Source: Pseudomonas brassicacearum (lineage in GTDB: Bacteria > Pseudomonadota > Gammaproteobacteria > Pseudomonadales > Pseudomonadaceae). From it: 64,000 bases of DNA. The notes beneath the pieces are model-generated. The model was not told the DNA's origin. It saw only the letters and a program-made list of their open reading frames with translations, and did no database searches. The position numbers were made by a program, and so were the translations under genes. Every line of letters begins with the position of its first letter. The first letter of the stretch is position 1. Below are positions 26,016 through 35,041 of this stretch, one piece after another. The DNA is taken from assembly GCF_009601685.2 (NCBI RefSeq), contig NZ_CP045701.2, positions 2,914,001 through 2,978,000 on the forward strand. Direction: 5' to 3'.

Positions 26016-27503
26016 TCAAAGGGTTGCGACGTGTTGTCGATAACGTTCATAAGCCTGCTGCGACGCCGCGACATGCGCGGCGATTGGCCGGGTTTCGCTG
26101 GCCGGGTCGAGCTTGACGCAGCGCTCGCACAGCTCGGCCAGGCCTGTCTGTGAACCGGAGTGGCACCATGCCGCCTGGATCGCCGCCCCCAAGGCAGCGG
26201 CTTCGCTCTGTTCGGTGCAAATGACCGTGGTGTCCATGATGTCGGCGACGATCTGCCGCCACTGTGCGCTCTTCGAGCCACCGCCGATCAGGCGAATGCT
26301 CTGGGCCTGGAGTCCGTTGGCCCGCAGCAGGTCCAAGCCATAGCGCAAACCGAAGGTCGTGCCTTCGACCACGGCGCGACACAGGTTGGCCCGGGTCAGG
26401 TTGGTAGTGGTCAGGCCCAGCAGGCTGCCGGTGGCATGGGGCAGGGCGGGAACGCGCTCACCGTTGAGGAACGGCAGCATGCACACACCCTCGGCGCCAA
26501 TCGGAGCCTGGGCGACCAGGGCGTTGAACGTGTCGATGTCCAGCGCTAGCAGTTCGCGAATCGCCCCGGTGGCGTTGGTCAGGTTCATGGTGCAGATCAG
26601 CGGCAGCCAGCCACCGCTGGAGGAGCAGAACGTCGCCACGGACGGCTGTGGGCTGACCGCCGGTTCGGCGGCATAGGCGTAGACCGTGCCGGAGGAGCCG
26701 AGGCTCATGGTGATCACACCGGGCTGGATGTTCCCGGTGCCGATGGCGCCCATCATGTTGTCGCCACCGCCACTGGCCACCACCGCCTCGGGGTTGATGC
26801 CCAGGTGCGCAGCAATGGCCGGCAGGAGGCGTCCGACCGGCTGATGGGCCTCGATCAGTTCCGGCAGTGCCGCTTGCAAGCGTGCGCTGGGGTCGATGTG
26901 TTGTAACAGTTGCATGTCCCATTGGCGGGTGCGTACGTTGAAATAGCCGGTTCCCGAGGCGTCGCCGTATTCGCTGCAATGGCGGCCGGTGAGCCAGTAG
27001 TTGAGGAAGTCATGGGGCAGCAGGACGCTGGCGATGCGTTCGAAAACCTCGGGGTGCTGCTCCCGTGTCCAGAGCAGCTTGGAAACCGTGTAGCCCGGCG
27101 CGATCACCACGCCGAGGCGTTCGAGGCTGCCGTCTTCACCGCCCAGGTACGTCAGGAGCCGATCGTTTTCCGGCGTTGTCTCGGTGTCGCACCACAGCTT
27201 GGCCGGGCGCAGCACCTGGCCTTGGTCGTCGAGCAACACCAGGCCGTGTTGCTGGCCGGAAACGCCGATGCCGAGGATCGCCTGGCCATCGACCCCGGCG
27301 GTTGCCAAGGCCTGGTGAGTCGCCAGGGTGAATGCATCGAGCCATTGCTGGGTGTCTTGTTCGCGGCATCCGTTGGGGCCGCTGATCATGGAATGCGCCG
27401 CGGCACCCTGGCCGAGGACCTGGCCACTGGTCGCGTCCAGGATCAGTGCCTTGGTGCCTTGGGTGCCGCAGTCGATGCCCAGGAACAGTTGTTGGTTTGC
27501 CAT
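26016..27503 (-). CDS. mtlY: Xylulokinase MtlY (FGGY family)
   Basis: 495-residue carbohydrate kinase starting MANQQLFLGIDCGTQGTKALILD (phosphate-1 motif). GVSGQQHGLVLLD and the C-terminal GGGSKSAQWRQIVADI are FGGY signatures, and the family Asp is in ASGGGDNMMGAIGTG. It belongs to the xylulokinase branch; in the mannitol/arabitol operon it acts on D-xylulose from arabitol oxidation. The frame runs upstream to 27650 through a REPIN translating as a Lys/Arg/Asp-rich repeat, which is not real coding. The start at 27503 has GAGGA. Confidence 0.93.
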   Translation of the reverse strand: MANQQLFLGIDCGTQGTKALILDATSGQVLGQGAAAHSMISGPNGCREQDTQQWLDAFTLATHQALATAGVDGQAILGIGVSGQQHGLVLLDDQGQVLRPAKLWCDTETTPENDRLLTYLGGEDGSLERLGVVIAPGYTVSKLLWTREQHPEVFERIASVLLPHDFLNYWLTGRHCSEYGDASGTGYFNVRTRQWDMQLLQHIDPSARLQAALPELIEAHQPVGRLLPAIAAHLGINPEAVVASGGGDNMMGAIGTGNIQPGVITMSLGSSGTVYAYAAEPAVSPQPSVATFCSSSGGWLPLICTMNLTNATGAIRELLALDIDTFNALVAQAPIGAEGVCMLPFLNGERVPALPHATGSLLGLTTTNLTRANLCRAVVEGTTFGLRYGLDLLRANGLQAQSIRLIGGGSKSAQWRQIVADIMDTTVICTEQSEAAALGAAIQAAWCHSGSQTGLAELCERCVKLDPASETRPIAAHVAASQQAYERYRQHVATL

Positions 27504-27568
27504 GGAAATCCTCGGATCAAAGAACAAAACATGGAACCTGTGGCTGGAGATTGCTCCCGCCGGGCTCT

Positions 27569-27741
27569 GTAGGCGCTGGAGAAGCCTGCGATCTTTTGAT
27601 CTTTTGATCTTTTGATCTTTTGATCTTTTGATCTTTCGCTTGGGATTCAAGTGTCTGGGGAGAGATCGCAGCCTCGTTGCACTCGACAGCTCCTACACAG
27701 CTCCTACACAGCTCCTACACGGCTCTACACAGCTCCTACAC
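27569..27741. repeat. Type-2 REPIN with octamer array, copy 3 (between mtlD and mtlY)
   Basis: GTAGGCGCTG (27569) to CAGCTCCTAC. The octamer array (27590-27637) has five GATCTTTT plus GATCTTTC, one unit more than copy 1. The right end is extended by further near-copies of CAGCTCCTACA with an 11-bp period up to about 27741. It fills most of the 304-bp gap inside the mtl operon; no gene lies there. Confidence 0.9.
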
Positions 27742-27807
27742 GGCGCCTATACAGTTTTTGGGGCAGTGTGAGCTTGCCCCTTGCCACAAGAGTGGATCGT
27801 GTCGAGC

Positions 27808-29289
27808 TTAATTCACGTCAGCCAGTACCCGCTCAAGCGTTCGCGTTACCCCGTGCTCGCGCAGGCTATTGCAGCACCATTCGAATGCTGCCACGAACTC
27901 CGGCGAGCGGGGAATGGCGGTGCCAAAGATTTCTTCCACCTCCAGCACCCGCTGGGTCACCAGCGCATCATCGGCCACCAGTGCCTGGCAGAACGCTGCC
28001 CGTGGGTCCGGGATTGAATACGTCACGCCGTTCTCGTCCACGCCCTTCAAGTAGACGGCCCAGGCGGCTACCACCAGCGCCGCGCGGCGGGTTTCGCTAC
28101 CGTCGGCGATCAAGCGGTTGATGGTCGGCACCGTGAATTTTGGAAACTTCGACGAGCCGTCCGAACAGACCCGCTCCAACTGGTCGGCAATCGCTTGGTT
28201 GGAAAAACGCTCCACCAGGGTGTTCTTGTAGTCGGTCAGGTCGATGCCCGGCACTGGCGCCAGTTGCGGCGTCACGTCCAGGTCCATGTAGGCGCGCATG
28301 TAACGCACGAACAGCGGATCGTTCATGGTCTCGTGGACGAAGCGATAACCCTTGAGAAAGCCCAGGTAGGTCAACGCCAGGTGGCTGCCGTTGAGCAGCT
28401 TGATTTTCATCTCTTCATAGGGTGTGACGTCATCGGTGAATTGCACGCCGACCTTTTCCCAGGCCGGGCGACCGTTGACGAACTTGTCTTCCAGGACCCA
28501 TTGCACGAACGGTTCGCAGACCACCGGCCAGGCGTCGTCGATGCCATGTTCGTCATGCAGTTGCAGGCGATGGGCCACGCTGGTCATGGGCGTGATGCGA
28601 TCGACCATGGCATTGGGGAAACTGACGTTGCGGTCGATCCACTGCCCCAGCTCCGCGTCGCGCAACGCGGCGAAGGCCAGTAATGCCTTGCGGGTCACGG
28701 CGCCGTTGTGAGGCAGGTTATCGCAGGACATCAAGGTGAACGCCGGGGTGCCGGCCGCGCGGCGCTTGGCCAGGGCGGCGCAGAGGAAGCCGAAGACGGT
28801 TGTCGGCGCGTCAGGATGGGCCAGGTCGTGCTGGATCTGCGGCAGGTGGGCCATGAACTCGCCGTTGCTGTCGTCGATGCAATAGCCACCTTCGGTAATT
28901 GTCAGCGAAACGATGCGGATCTGCGGATCGGCCAGCTTGTCGATCAGCGCCTGGGCGCCATCTTCAGCCAGCAACATGTCATTGATCGCGCCGATCACGC
29001 GCACTTCGGTGTCATCGGTGTCGCCCAGTTCGTACAGGGTGAACAGGTAGTCCTGGCCGGCCAGGTCATCCCGGGCACGGCGATCTTCGGCTCGCAGGCC
29101 CACGCCACAGATGGCCCAGTCCAGGTCGGTGCCGGTATTCATCAGCGCATCGGTGTAGTAGGCCTGGTGCGCCCGGTGGAAGCCGCCGACGCCGATGTGG
29201 GCGATGCCCTGGCGGATGTCACCCAAAGGGTAGGCGGGCAGGGCGACGCCAGGGTTGAGGTTGTGCAGGTTTTGTCGGTTGAGTTTCAT
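27808..29289 (-). CDS. mtlD: Mannitol 2-dehydrogenase MtlD
   Basis: Polyol-specific long-chain dehydrogenase of 493 residues, the same length as the characterised P. fluorescens enzyme. It oxidises D-mannitol to D-fructose (and D-arabitol to D-xylulose) with NAD+ and needs no zinc. The N-terminal Rossmann part includes GVGGFHRAHQAYYTD. The catalytic segment KIKLLNGSHLALTYLG carries the Lys, Asn and His of the active site (Lys295, Asn300, His303 in the known enzyme). Start 29289 is chosen over an upstream TTG. It follows mtlK by 15 bp. Confidence 0.95.
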   Translation of the reverse strand: MKLNRQNLHNLNPGVALPAYPLGDIRQGIAHIGVGGFHRAHQAYYTDALMNTGTDLDWAICGVGLRAEDRRARDDLAGQDYLFTLYELGDTDDTEVRVIGAINDMLLAEDGAQALIDKLADPQIRIVSLTITEGGYCIDDSNGEFMAHLPQIQHDLAHPDAPTTVFGFLCAALAKRRAAGTPAFTLMSCDNLPHNGAVTRKALLAFAALRDAELGQWIDRNVSFPNAMVDRITPMTSVAHRLQLHDEHGIDDAWPVVCEPFVQWVLEDKFVNGRPAWEKVGVQFTDDVTPYEEMKIKLLNGSHLALTYLGFLKGYRFVHETMNDPLFVRYMRAYMDLDVTPQLAPVPGIDLTDYKNTLVERFSNQAIADQLERVCSDGSSKFPKFTVPTINRLIADGSETRRAALVVAAWAVYLKGVDENGVTYSIPDPRAAFCQALVADDALVTQRVLEVEEIFGTAIPRSPEFVAAFEWCCNSLREHGVTRTLERVLADVN

Positions 29290-29304
29290 CGCAGGTCTCG
29301 GCAA

Positions 29305-30408
29305 TCAGGCGGCGGCGCGCAGCGCGCGGGTCACCGCAACGCCCTCGGCATCGAATAAATGGCAGTGTTCAGCGTCCAGGTGCAAGCTCAGTTGCTCGCC
29401 GAAACGGCTCGCCAGGTCGCCGCGCACCCGCATGGTCAAGGCTTCGCCGGACGCCGTGACGACGTGACAGAAGGTGTCGCTGCCCAGCCGCTCGCTGACG
29501 TCGGCGGTGACTTGCAGGGTGCAATCACCCGGTTGCGCCAGGTTCAGGTGTTCCGGGCGAATCCCCACGGTCACCGCGCCGCCGACGCTCAGGCTGGCAC
29601 CGCTCAAGGGCAGGCTGATACGCGTGCCGGCGTCCAGCAGCACTTCACAGCCCTGGCTGTCCAGGCCGGTGACCTTGCCTTTGAGAAAGCCCATCTTCGG
29701 CGTGCCGAGGAACCCGGCGACAAACAGGTTGGCCGGCTGGTGATACAACTCCAGCGGCGAGCCGACCTGCTCGATGCGCCCGCTGTTGAGCACCACCACC
29801 TTGTCGGCCAGGGTCATGGCTTCGACCTGGTCGTGGGTCACGTAGATCATGGTCGCCTGCAATTCTTTGTGCAGGCGTGCCAGTTCCAGGCGCATCTGCA
29901 CCCGCAGGGCGGCGTCGAGGTTGGACAGCGGTTCGTCGAACAGGAAGATTTTCGGGTTGCGCACGATGGCCCGGCCGATCGCCACCCGTTGGCGCTGGCC
30001 ACCGGACAGTTGCTTGGGCTTGCGCTCGAGCATCGGCCCCAGTTCGAGGATGCGCGCGGCTTCGTTGACCTTCTTCTCGACCTCGGCCTTGGGCACACCG
30101 GCCAGGTCAAGGGCGAAGGACATGTTCTTGCGTACGCTCATGTGCGGGTACAAGGCGTAGGTCTGGAACACCATCGCCAGGTCGCGCTTGGCCGGGCTGA
30201 CTTCGGTGATGTCCCGGCCGTCCAGTTCGATGGTGCCCTCGCTGACCTCTTCAAGGCCGGCGATCAACCGCAGCAGCGTGGACTTGCCACAGCCCGACGG
30301 GCCGACGAAGACCACGAACTCGCGGTCGTTTACCTCAAGGTCGATGCCCTTGATGATGGAGAAGCCTTCGAAGCCCTTTTGCAGATTCTTTATTTTCAGG
30401 TTGGCCAT
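29305..30408 (-). CDS. mtlK: Polyol ABC transporter ATPase MtlK
   Basis: 367-residue ATP-binding subunit of the CUT1/MalK type. It shows Walker [10 protein letters not shown], signature [14 protein letters not shown] and Walker [13 protein letters not shown], then a C-terminal MalK-type regulatory OB domain from about residue 240 (VGIRPEHL). It powers the MtlE-MtlF-MtlG importer for mannitol, sorbitol and arabitol. GGAGG precedes the ATG. A partial REP lies between it and mtlG. Confidence 0.94.
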   Translation of the reverse strand: MANLKIKNLQKGFEGFSIIKGIDLEVNDREFVVFVGPSGCGKSTLLRLIAGLEEVSEGTIELDGRDITEVSPAKRDLAMVFQTYALYPHMSVRKNMSFALDLAGVPKAEVEKKVNEAARILELGPMLERKPKQLSGGQRQRVAIGRAIVRNPKIFLFDEPLSNLDAALRVQMRLELARLHKELQATMIYVTHDQVEAMTLADKVVVLNSGRIEQVGSPLELYHQPANLFVAGFLGTPKMGFLKGKVTGLDSQGCEVLLDAGTRISLPLSGASLSVGGAVTVGIRPEHLNLAQPGDCTLQVTADVSERLGSDTFCHVVTASGEALTMRVRGDLASRFGEQLSLHLDAEHCHLFDAEGVAVTRALRAAA

Positions 30409-30443
30409 GATGATGGGCCTCCACTTGTTATTTATTCAGTTGG

Positions 30444-30507
30444 CTGGGAAAGATCGCAGCCTCGTTGCACTCGACAGCTCCTACAGGGATTGGGTAGGAG
30501 CTGGCGA
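30444..30507. repeat. Partial type-2 REP between mtlG and mtlK
   Basis: GGGAAAGATCGCAGCCTCGT ... GACAGCTCCTAC followed at once by GTAGGAGCTGGCGAA. These are the ends of a type-2 REPIN brought together without the octamer array, in a 108-bp intra-operon gap. Confidence 0.8.
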
Positions 30508-30516
30508 ATTGGCGGT

Positions 30517-31347
30517 TCATTTCACCGCGCCGAAGGACAAACCGCGCACCAGCTGTTTCTGGCTGATCCAGCCAAAGATCAGGATCGGCGCGCAGGCCAG
30601 GGTCGAGACGGCCGACAATTTGGCCCAGAACAAACCTTCCGGGCTGGAGTAAGAGGCGATCAACGCCGTCAGTGGCGCGGCTTTGGAAGAGGTGAGATTC
30701 AGCGACCAGAAGGCCTCGTTCCAGCACAGGATCAGCGACAGCAGCACGGTGGACGCCAGGCCGCCCTTGGCAATCGGCAGCAGCACGCGGACCATTTCCT
30801 GCCAGAGCGTGGCGCCATCCAGGCGTGCGGCTTCGAGGATGTCGCGAGGGATGTCCTTGAAGTAGGTGTAAATCATCCAGACCACGATGGGCAGGTTGAT
30901 CAAGGTGTAGATGATGATCAACGCGGTGCGCGTGTCCAGCAGGCCAAACTGCTTGGCCAGCAGGTAGATCGGCATCAGCACGCCCACTGGCGGCAGCATC
31001 TTGGTGGAGAGCATCCACAACAACGTGCCTTTGGTGCGCTGGGTTTCATAGAACGCCATGGAGTAGGCCGCCGGCACCGCGATCAGCAGGCACAGGGCGG
31101 TGGCGCTGAAGGAAATCACCACCGAGTTCCAGGCGAAGCTGAAGTAGTTGCTGCGCTCGTTGATGTGCAGGTAGTTCTCCAGCGTGGGCGCGAAGATGAA
31201 CTGCGGTGGCGTGGCGAACGCGTCGATTTCGGTCTTGAAGCTGGTCAGCACCATCCAGAAGATCGGGAAGAAGATCAGGATCGCGATGGCCCAGGCCAAC
31301 GTGCCCAGCAGCAGGCTCTGCAGGCGACGGGATTGTTGAAGAGTCAT
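30517..31347 (-). CDS. mtlG: Polyol ABC transporter permease MtlG
   Basis: 276-residue inner-membrane permease of the MalG type with six hydrophobic segments. The cytoplasmic EAA loop reads EAARLDGATLWQEMVRVLLP, which contacts the ATPase. GAGG lies before the ATG, and 10 bp separate it from mtlF. It acts with MtlF as the translocation channel for hexitols. Confidence 0.94.
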   Translation of the reverse strand: MTLQQSRRLQSLLLGTLAWAIAILIFFPIFWMVLTSFKTEIDAFATPPQFIFAPTLENYLHINERSNYFSFAWNSVVISFSATALCLLIAVPAAYSMAFYETQRTKGTLLWMLSTKMLPPVGVLMPIYLLAKQFGLLDTRTALIIIYTLINLPIVVWMIYTYFKDIPRDILEAARLDGATLWQEMVRVLLPIAKGGLASTVLLSLILCWNEAFWSLNLTSSKAAPLTALIASYSSPEGLFWAKLSAVSTLACAPILIFGWISQKQLVRGLSFGAVK

Positions 31348-31357
31348 GGCGACGGCC

Positions 31358-32290
31358 TCAATGCTTGTCGGTGAGGTTTTTGCCGATCATCCGGACCAGG
31401 ATGATGGCGGCGATGTTGGCAATGACCACGGCGATCAGGCCACCGGCCGAAGCCATGCCGACGTCGAACTGCACCAGTGCCTGGTTGTAGATCAGGTAGG
31501 CAAGGTTGGTGGAGGCGTAGCCGGGGCCACCGTTGGTGGTGGTGAAGATCTCGGCGAACACCGACAACAGGAAGATGGTCTCGATCATCAGCACCACGGC
31601 AATCGGGCGGGCCAGGTGCGGCAGGGTCAGGTGCCAGAAGATCGCGATCGGCCCGGCACCGTCCAGGCGGGCGGCTTCTTTCTGTTCCTGGTCCAGCGAC
31701 TGCATGGCGGTCATCAGGATCAGGATCGCGAACGGCAGCCATTGCCAACTCACGATGATGATGATCGACAGCAGCGGGTAATGCGCTAGCCAGTCCACTG
31801 GCTGGGCGCCGAACAGTTTCCATACCGAGGCGAGGATGCCCGAGACCGGGTGGAAGATCAGGTTCTTCCAGATCAGCGCGCCGACGGTGGGCATGATGAA
31901 GAACGGCGAGATCAGCAGGACACGGACGATGCCGCGACCGAAAAACTCACTGGCCTCCAGCAGCGCGCTGATCAACACCCCCAGCACGATACTGATCAGC
32001 AGCACGCTGCCCACCAGCAACAGGGTATTGGTGGCGCCGGGTATGAACCCCGAATCGGTCAGGAAATAGGTGAAGTTCTCCAGCCCGACGAATTGGTTTT
32101 CGCCGGGGTAGAGCAGGTTGTAGCGGATCAGCGAGAAGTAGACGGTCATGCCCAGCGGCACGATCATCCACAGCAGCAACAAGGCCACCGAAGGACTGAC
32201 CAGGAACCAACCGGGGTTCGCCAGGCGGATCTTGCGTGCCGGAGGGGCAATCTCGACGGGGGCTTTGGCAGTTGTTGTTGAGCTATTCAT
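31358..32290 (-). CDS. mtlF: Polyol ABC transporter permease MtlF
   Basis: 310-residue MalF-type permease. A cytoplasmic N-terminal tail is followed by six hydrophobic segments and the EAA loop KEAARLDGAGPIAIFWHLTLP. Position and sequence fit MtlF of the P. fluorescens mannitol operon. The gap to mtlE (163 bp) contains a REPIN. Confidence 0.94.
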   Translation of the reverse strand: MNSSTTTAKAPVEIAPPARKIRLANPGWFLVSPSVALLLLWMIVPLGMTVYFSLIRYNLLYPGENQFVGLENFTYFLTDSGFIPGATNTLLLVGSVLLISIVLGVLISALLEASEFFGRGIVRVLLISPFFIMPTVGALIWKNLIFHPVSGILASVWKLFGAQPVDWLAHYPLLSIIIIVSWQWLPFAILILMTAMQSLDQEQKEAARLDGAGPIAIFWHLTLPHLARPIAVVLMIETIFLLSVFAEIFTTTNGGPGYASTNLAYLIYNQALVQFDVGMASAGGLIAVVIANIAAIILVRMIGKNLTDKH

Positions 32291-32329
32291 GAGTGCTTAC
32301 TCTTATGCGACGCATTCCCTGTGGCGAGG

Positions 32330-32434
32330 GAGCTTGCTCCCGCTGGACCGCGCAGCGGGCCCATGCCGATAGGCAATCCTCTCGATCGCCAGGGCGGGCT
32401 TCGCCCGCCAGCGGGAGCAAGCTCCCTCGCCACA
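32330..32434. repeat. Type-3 REPIN between mtlE and mtlF
   Basis: TGTGGCGAGGGAGCTTGCTC at 32330 mirrors GAGCAAGCTCCCTCGCCACA ending at 32434, with CCGCTGG/CCAGCGG continuing inward. This is a sequence family distinct from the GTGGGAGC and GTAGGAGC types. It lies just downstream of the binding-protein gene, where a stable hairpin commonly supports higher binding-protein expression (inference). Confidence 0.9.
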
Positions 32435-32453
32435 AATGGATATTTACAAGCCT

Positions 32454-33764
32454 TTACTTGGGATACCCAGCGCGTTTCATCTCGCGTTCGGTGGTGGACT
32501 GCGCGGCGGTCAACGCCTGGTCCACGGTTTGCTGGCCGGTCAGCGCGCCCGAAAAGAACTTGCCCACTTGGGTGCCGATGGCCTGGAACTCGGGAATGGT
32601 CACCAACTGGATGCCGATGTAGGGCACAGGCTTGAGGGTAGGTGATTTCGGGTCGGCGACTTTCAACGACTCCAGCGTCACCTTGGCAAATGGCGCGGCC
32701 TTCATGTACTCATCGCTGTAGGTCGAGGCACGGGTGCCTGGCGGTACGTTGGCAATGCCGTCGGTCTTGGCGACCAGTTGGCTGTATTCCTTGGACGTCG
32801 CCCAGGTGGTAAAGACCGTGGCCGCTTCCTTGGCTTTGGAGCTGGTCGGGATGGCCAGCGACCAGGAGTACATCCACGAAGTGCCTTTGTCGGTTTTTTC
32901 GTGGGGGGCGAAGGTGAATCCAACGTGATCGGCCACCTTGCTCTGGGTCTTGTCGGTGACGAACGAACCGGCAACGCTGGCATCCACCCAGATCGCGCAT
33001 TTACCGCTGTTGAACAGCGCCAGGTTTTCGTTGAAGCCGTTGCTGGATGCGCCCGGCGGGCCGGATTTCTTCATGTTGTCGACGTAGAAATTGAGTGCCT
33101 CTTTCCACTCGGGCCCATTGAATTGCGGCTGCCATTTTTCATCGAACCAGCGCGCGCCATAACCGTTGGCCAAGGTGGTGATGAGCGCCATGTTCTCGCC
33201 CCAACCGGCCTTGCCCCGCAGGCACAGGCCATATTGTTCCTTGGATTTGTCGGTGAGTTTTTCGGCGAACTCACCGATCTGGGTCCAGGTCGGGTGTTCG
33301 GGCATCGTCAGCCCGGCGTCCTTGAACAGGTCGGTGCGGTAATAGGTGATCGAGCTTTCGGCATAGAACGGCAGGGCGTACAGCGAGCCTTTGACTGACA
33401 AGCCATCGCGCACGGAAGGGAAGACGTCGTCCAGGTCGTAGGAAGCCGGCAGGTCTTTCATCGGCTCCAGCCAGCCCTTGGCACCCCAGAGTGCAGCTTC
33501 GTACATGCCAATGGTCAGCACGTCGAACTGACCGCCTTGGGTGGCGATGTCGGTGGTCAGGCGCTGGCGCAGGACGTTTTCTTCGAGCACCACCCAGTTG
33601 AGCTTGATGTCCGGGTGCTCGGCCTCGAAGGTTTTCGAGAGCTTTTGCATGCGGATCATGTCGCTGTTGTTGACGGTGGCAATGGTGAGGGTCTGTGCGC
33701 CGAAACTGACGCTGCTGAGGGTCATGCAGGTGGAGACAAGCAGAGCTTTTACCGAAGGTTTCAT
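32454..33764 (-). CDS. mtlE: Polyol-binding protein MtlE
   Basis: 436-residue periplasmic extracellular solute-binding protein (family 1), first gene of the operon. The signal peptide (MKPSVKALLVSTCMTLSSVSFGAQ) is followed by the SBP_bac_1 fold (TLTIATVNNSDMIRMQKLSKTFEAEHPDIKLNWV). It captures mannitol, glucitol or arabitol for MtlFGK. AAGGAG lies 6 bases upstream of the ATG. The promoter region upstream holds a direct repeat suited to MtlR. Confidence 0.94.
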   Translation of the reverse strand: MKPSVKALLVSTCMTLSSVSFGAQTLTIATVNNSDMIRMQKLSKTFEAEHPDIKLNWVVLEENVLRQRLTTDIATQGGQFDVLTIGMYEAALWGAKGWLEPMKDLPASYDLDDVFPSVRDGLSVKGSLYALPFYAESSITYYRTDLFKDAGLTMPEHPTWTQIGEFAEKLTDKSKEQYGLCLRGKAGWGENMALITTLANGYGARWFDEKWQPQFNGPEWKEALNFYVDNMKKSGPPGASSNGFNENLALFNSGKCAIWVDASVAGSFVTDKTQSKVADHVGFTFAPHEKTDKGTSWMYSWSLAIPTSSKAKEAATVFTTWATSKEYSQLVAKTDGIANVPPGTRASTYSDEYMKAAPFAKVTLESLKVADPKSPTLKPVPYIGIQLVTIPEFQAIGTQVGKFFSGALTGQQTVDQALTAAQSTTEREMKRAGYPK

Positions 33765-33889
33765 CGCGCACTCCTTTTCCGCGCCCAGAAGGCTGCAGAA
33801 GGACAGTTATTGTTTTTGTGTCTTCCGGATGAAGGGAAGAATGTGCGCTGATTACAGCCCTCAATGGACGGCATGACAAATCATCCGTC

Positions 33890-33918
33890 GCACTTGTGCT
33901 GATACTATTTTGCACTGG
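33890..33918. promoter_or_regulatory. Candidate MtlR operator of the mtl operon
   Basis: A direct repeat GCACTTG (33890-33896) and GCACTGG (33912-33918) spaced 22 bp, two helical turns, as AraC-family activators use. It lies about 125-155 bp upstream of the mtlE ATG. Assignment to MtlR is inferred from position and spacing only. Confidence 0.4.
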
Positions 33919-33945
33919 ATAGGAGTTGTGGCGATGGAAGTTATC

Positions 33946-34033
33946 TGTGGGAGCAAGGCTTGCCCGCGATGCAGGCGTCTCGGTTCCCCAAGAGACCGCG
34001 TCATCTTCATCGCGGGCAAGCCTTGCTCCCACA
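33946..34033. repeat. Type-1 REPIN between mtlR and mtlE
   Basis: TGTGGGAGCAAGGCTTGCCC at 33946 mirrors GGGCAAGCCTTGCTCCCACA ending 34033, with GCGATGcAG/ATCGC continuing inward. It lies 32 bp past the mtlR stop and upstream of the mtlE promoter region. Confidence 0.92.
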
Positions 34034-34065
34034 TTGAATCCCGTCACAGAAATGATTCGAGATTC

Positions 34066-34971
34066 TCAGCCCTGGTTCTGCTCGGTCAACCGTTGCACCG
34101 CCAGCCGCCGGTAGTGGGAAGGGGTCATGCCCTTGAGCTGCTGGAAACGCCGGTTGAAATTGGAGATGTTGTTGAAACCGGATTCAAAGCACACGTCTGT
34201 CACCGGTTTGTCGCCGTCGGCCAGCAACTCGCAGGATTTGCTGATGCGCAGGCGATTGACGAATTCAATGAAGCAGCGGCCAGTGGCCTGCTTGAACACG
34301 CGGCTGAAATAGGTGGGTTTCATGCCCAGGTGCTCGGCCACTTCTTCCAGGGACAGTTCCCGGGCGTAATGGGCGAAGATGTAGTCCACCGCGCGGTTGG
34401 TGCGGTCGATGCTGTGTTCGTCCGCCGCTTGCGGCGCGGTCGCGCCGGAAAGCAGTTGATAGTCGTCCGTGGCGGCCAGCAGCTCCATCAGGATGAAAAA
34501 ATGCCCCAGGCGGCTCATGCCCTGGGAATCGGCGATACGCTGCATCAGGATCATGGCTTGGCGAATGGTGCGCTTGCAGCGGAATTCGATGCCGTACTGG
34601 GCGCGTTCGAGCAGCGGGGCGACCGTCTTGAGTTCGGCGAATACCTGGTGACCGCTTTCGAACAGCTCGTCGGTGAAGTTCACCAGCATGTCGCGCTTGG
34701 GCACCACTTCGTCCTCGGCCACCTGGCTGATCCAGTTGTGGGGCAAGTTGGGGCCGGTGAGGAACAGCGACTGGGGATAGAAGTTGCCGATGTAGTCGCC
34801 AATGAACACCTTGCCGGAACTGGCGACGATCAAGTGCAGTTCGTATTCCTTGTGGAAATGCCAGCGCACCAGCGGGCAGGGAAAGCCGTGCTGACGGTAG
34901 ATGATGGACAACCCGTTATGGTCGTCCATCAACTCGTAGGAGGGGTCAGTGATTCTGGCTGTTCGGGTCAT
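34066..34971 (-). CDS. mtlR: MtlR, AraC/XylS-family activator of the mannitol operon
   Basis: 301 residues with an N-terminal cupin-type sensing domain (about 30-130, with CPLVRWHFHKEYELHLIV) and two C-terminal helix-turn-helix motifs (LSLEEVAEHLGMKPTYFSRVFKQATG; PVTDVCFESGFNNISNFNRRF). In P. fluorescens MtlR sits directly upstream of mtlE and activates the operon with mannitol, sorbitol or arabitol; the same order is present here. It is codirectional with mtlE, separated by 300 bp. Confidence 0.93.
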   Translation of the reverse strand: MTRTARITDPSYELMDDHNGLSIIYRQHGFPCPLVRWHFHKEYELHLIVASSGKVFIGDYIGNFYPQSLFLTGPNLPHNWISQVAEDEVVPKRDMLVNFTDELFESGHQVFAELKTVAPLLERAQYGIEFRCKRTIRQAMILMQRIADSQGMSRLGHFFILMELLAATDDYQLLSGATAPQAADEHSIDRTNRAVDYIFAHYARELSLEEVAEHLGMKPTYFSRVFKQATGRCFIEFVNRLRISKSCELLADGDKPVTDVCFESGFNNISNFNRRFQQLKGMTPSHYRRLAVQRLTEQNQG

Positions 34972-35041
34972 GGGCCTGGCGCTTTTATTGTTATCGCCGT
35001 TGGATAATGCCCCCTTCGCCAGGCAGGTGCCACTCTGACGT

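Noticed and set aside
27504..27650. N-terminal extension of the xylulokinase frame (Lys/Arg/Asp-rich)
   Set aside because: It is the translation of the REPIN octamer array; the conserved start MANQQLFLGID is at 27503.
29359..31374. 671-codon open frame opposite mtlK and mtlG
   Set aside because: It spans two real genes and a REP on the opposite strand and has no recognisable motif.
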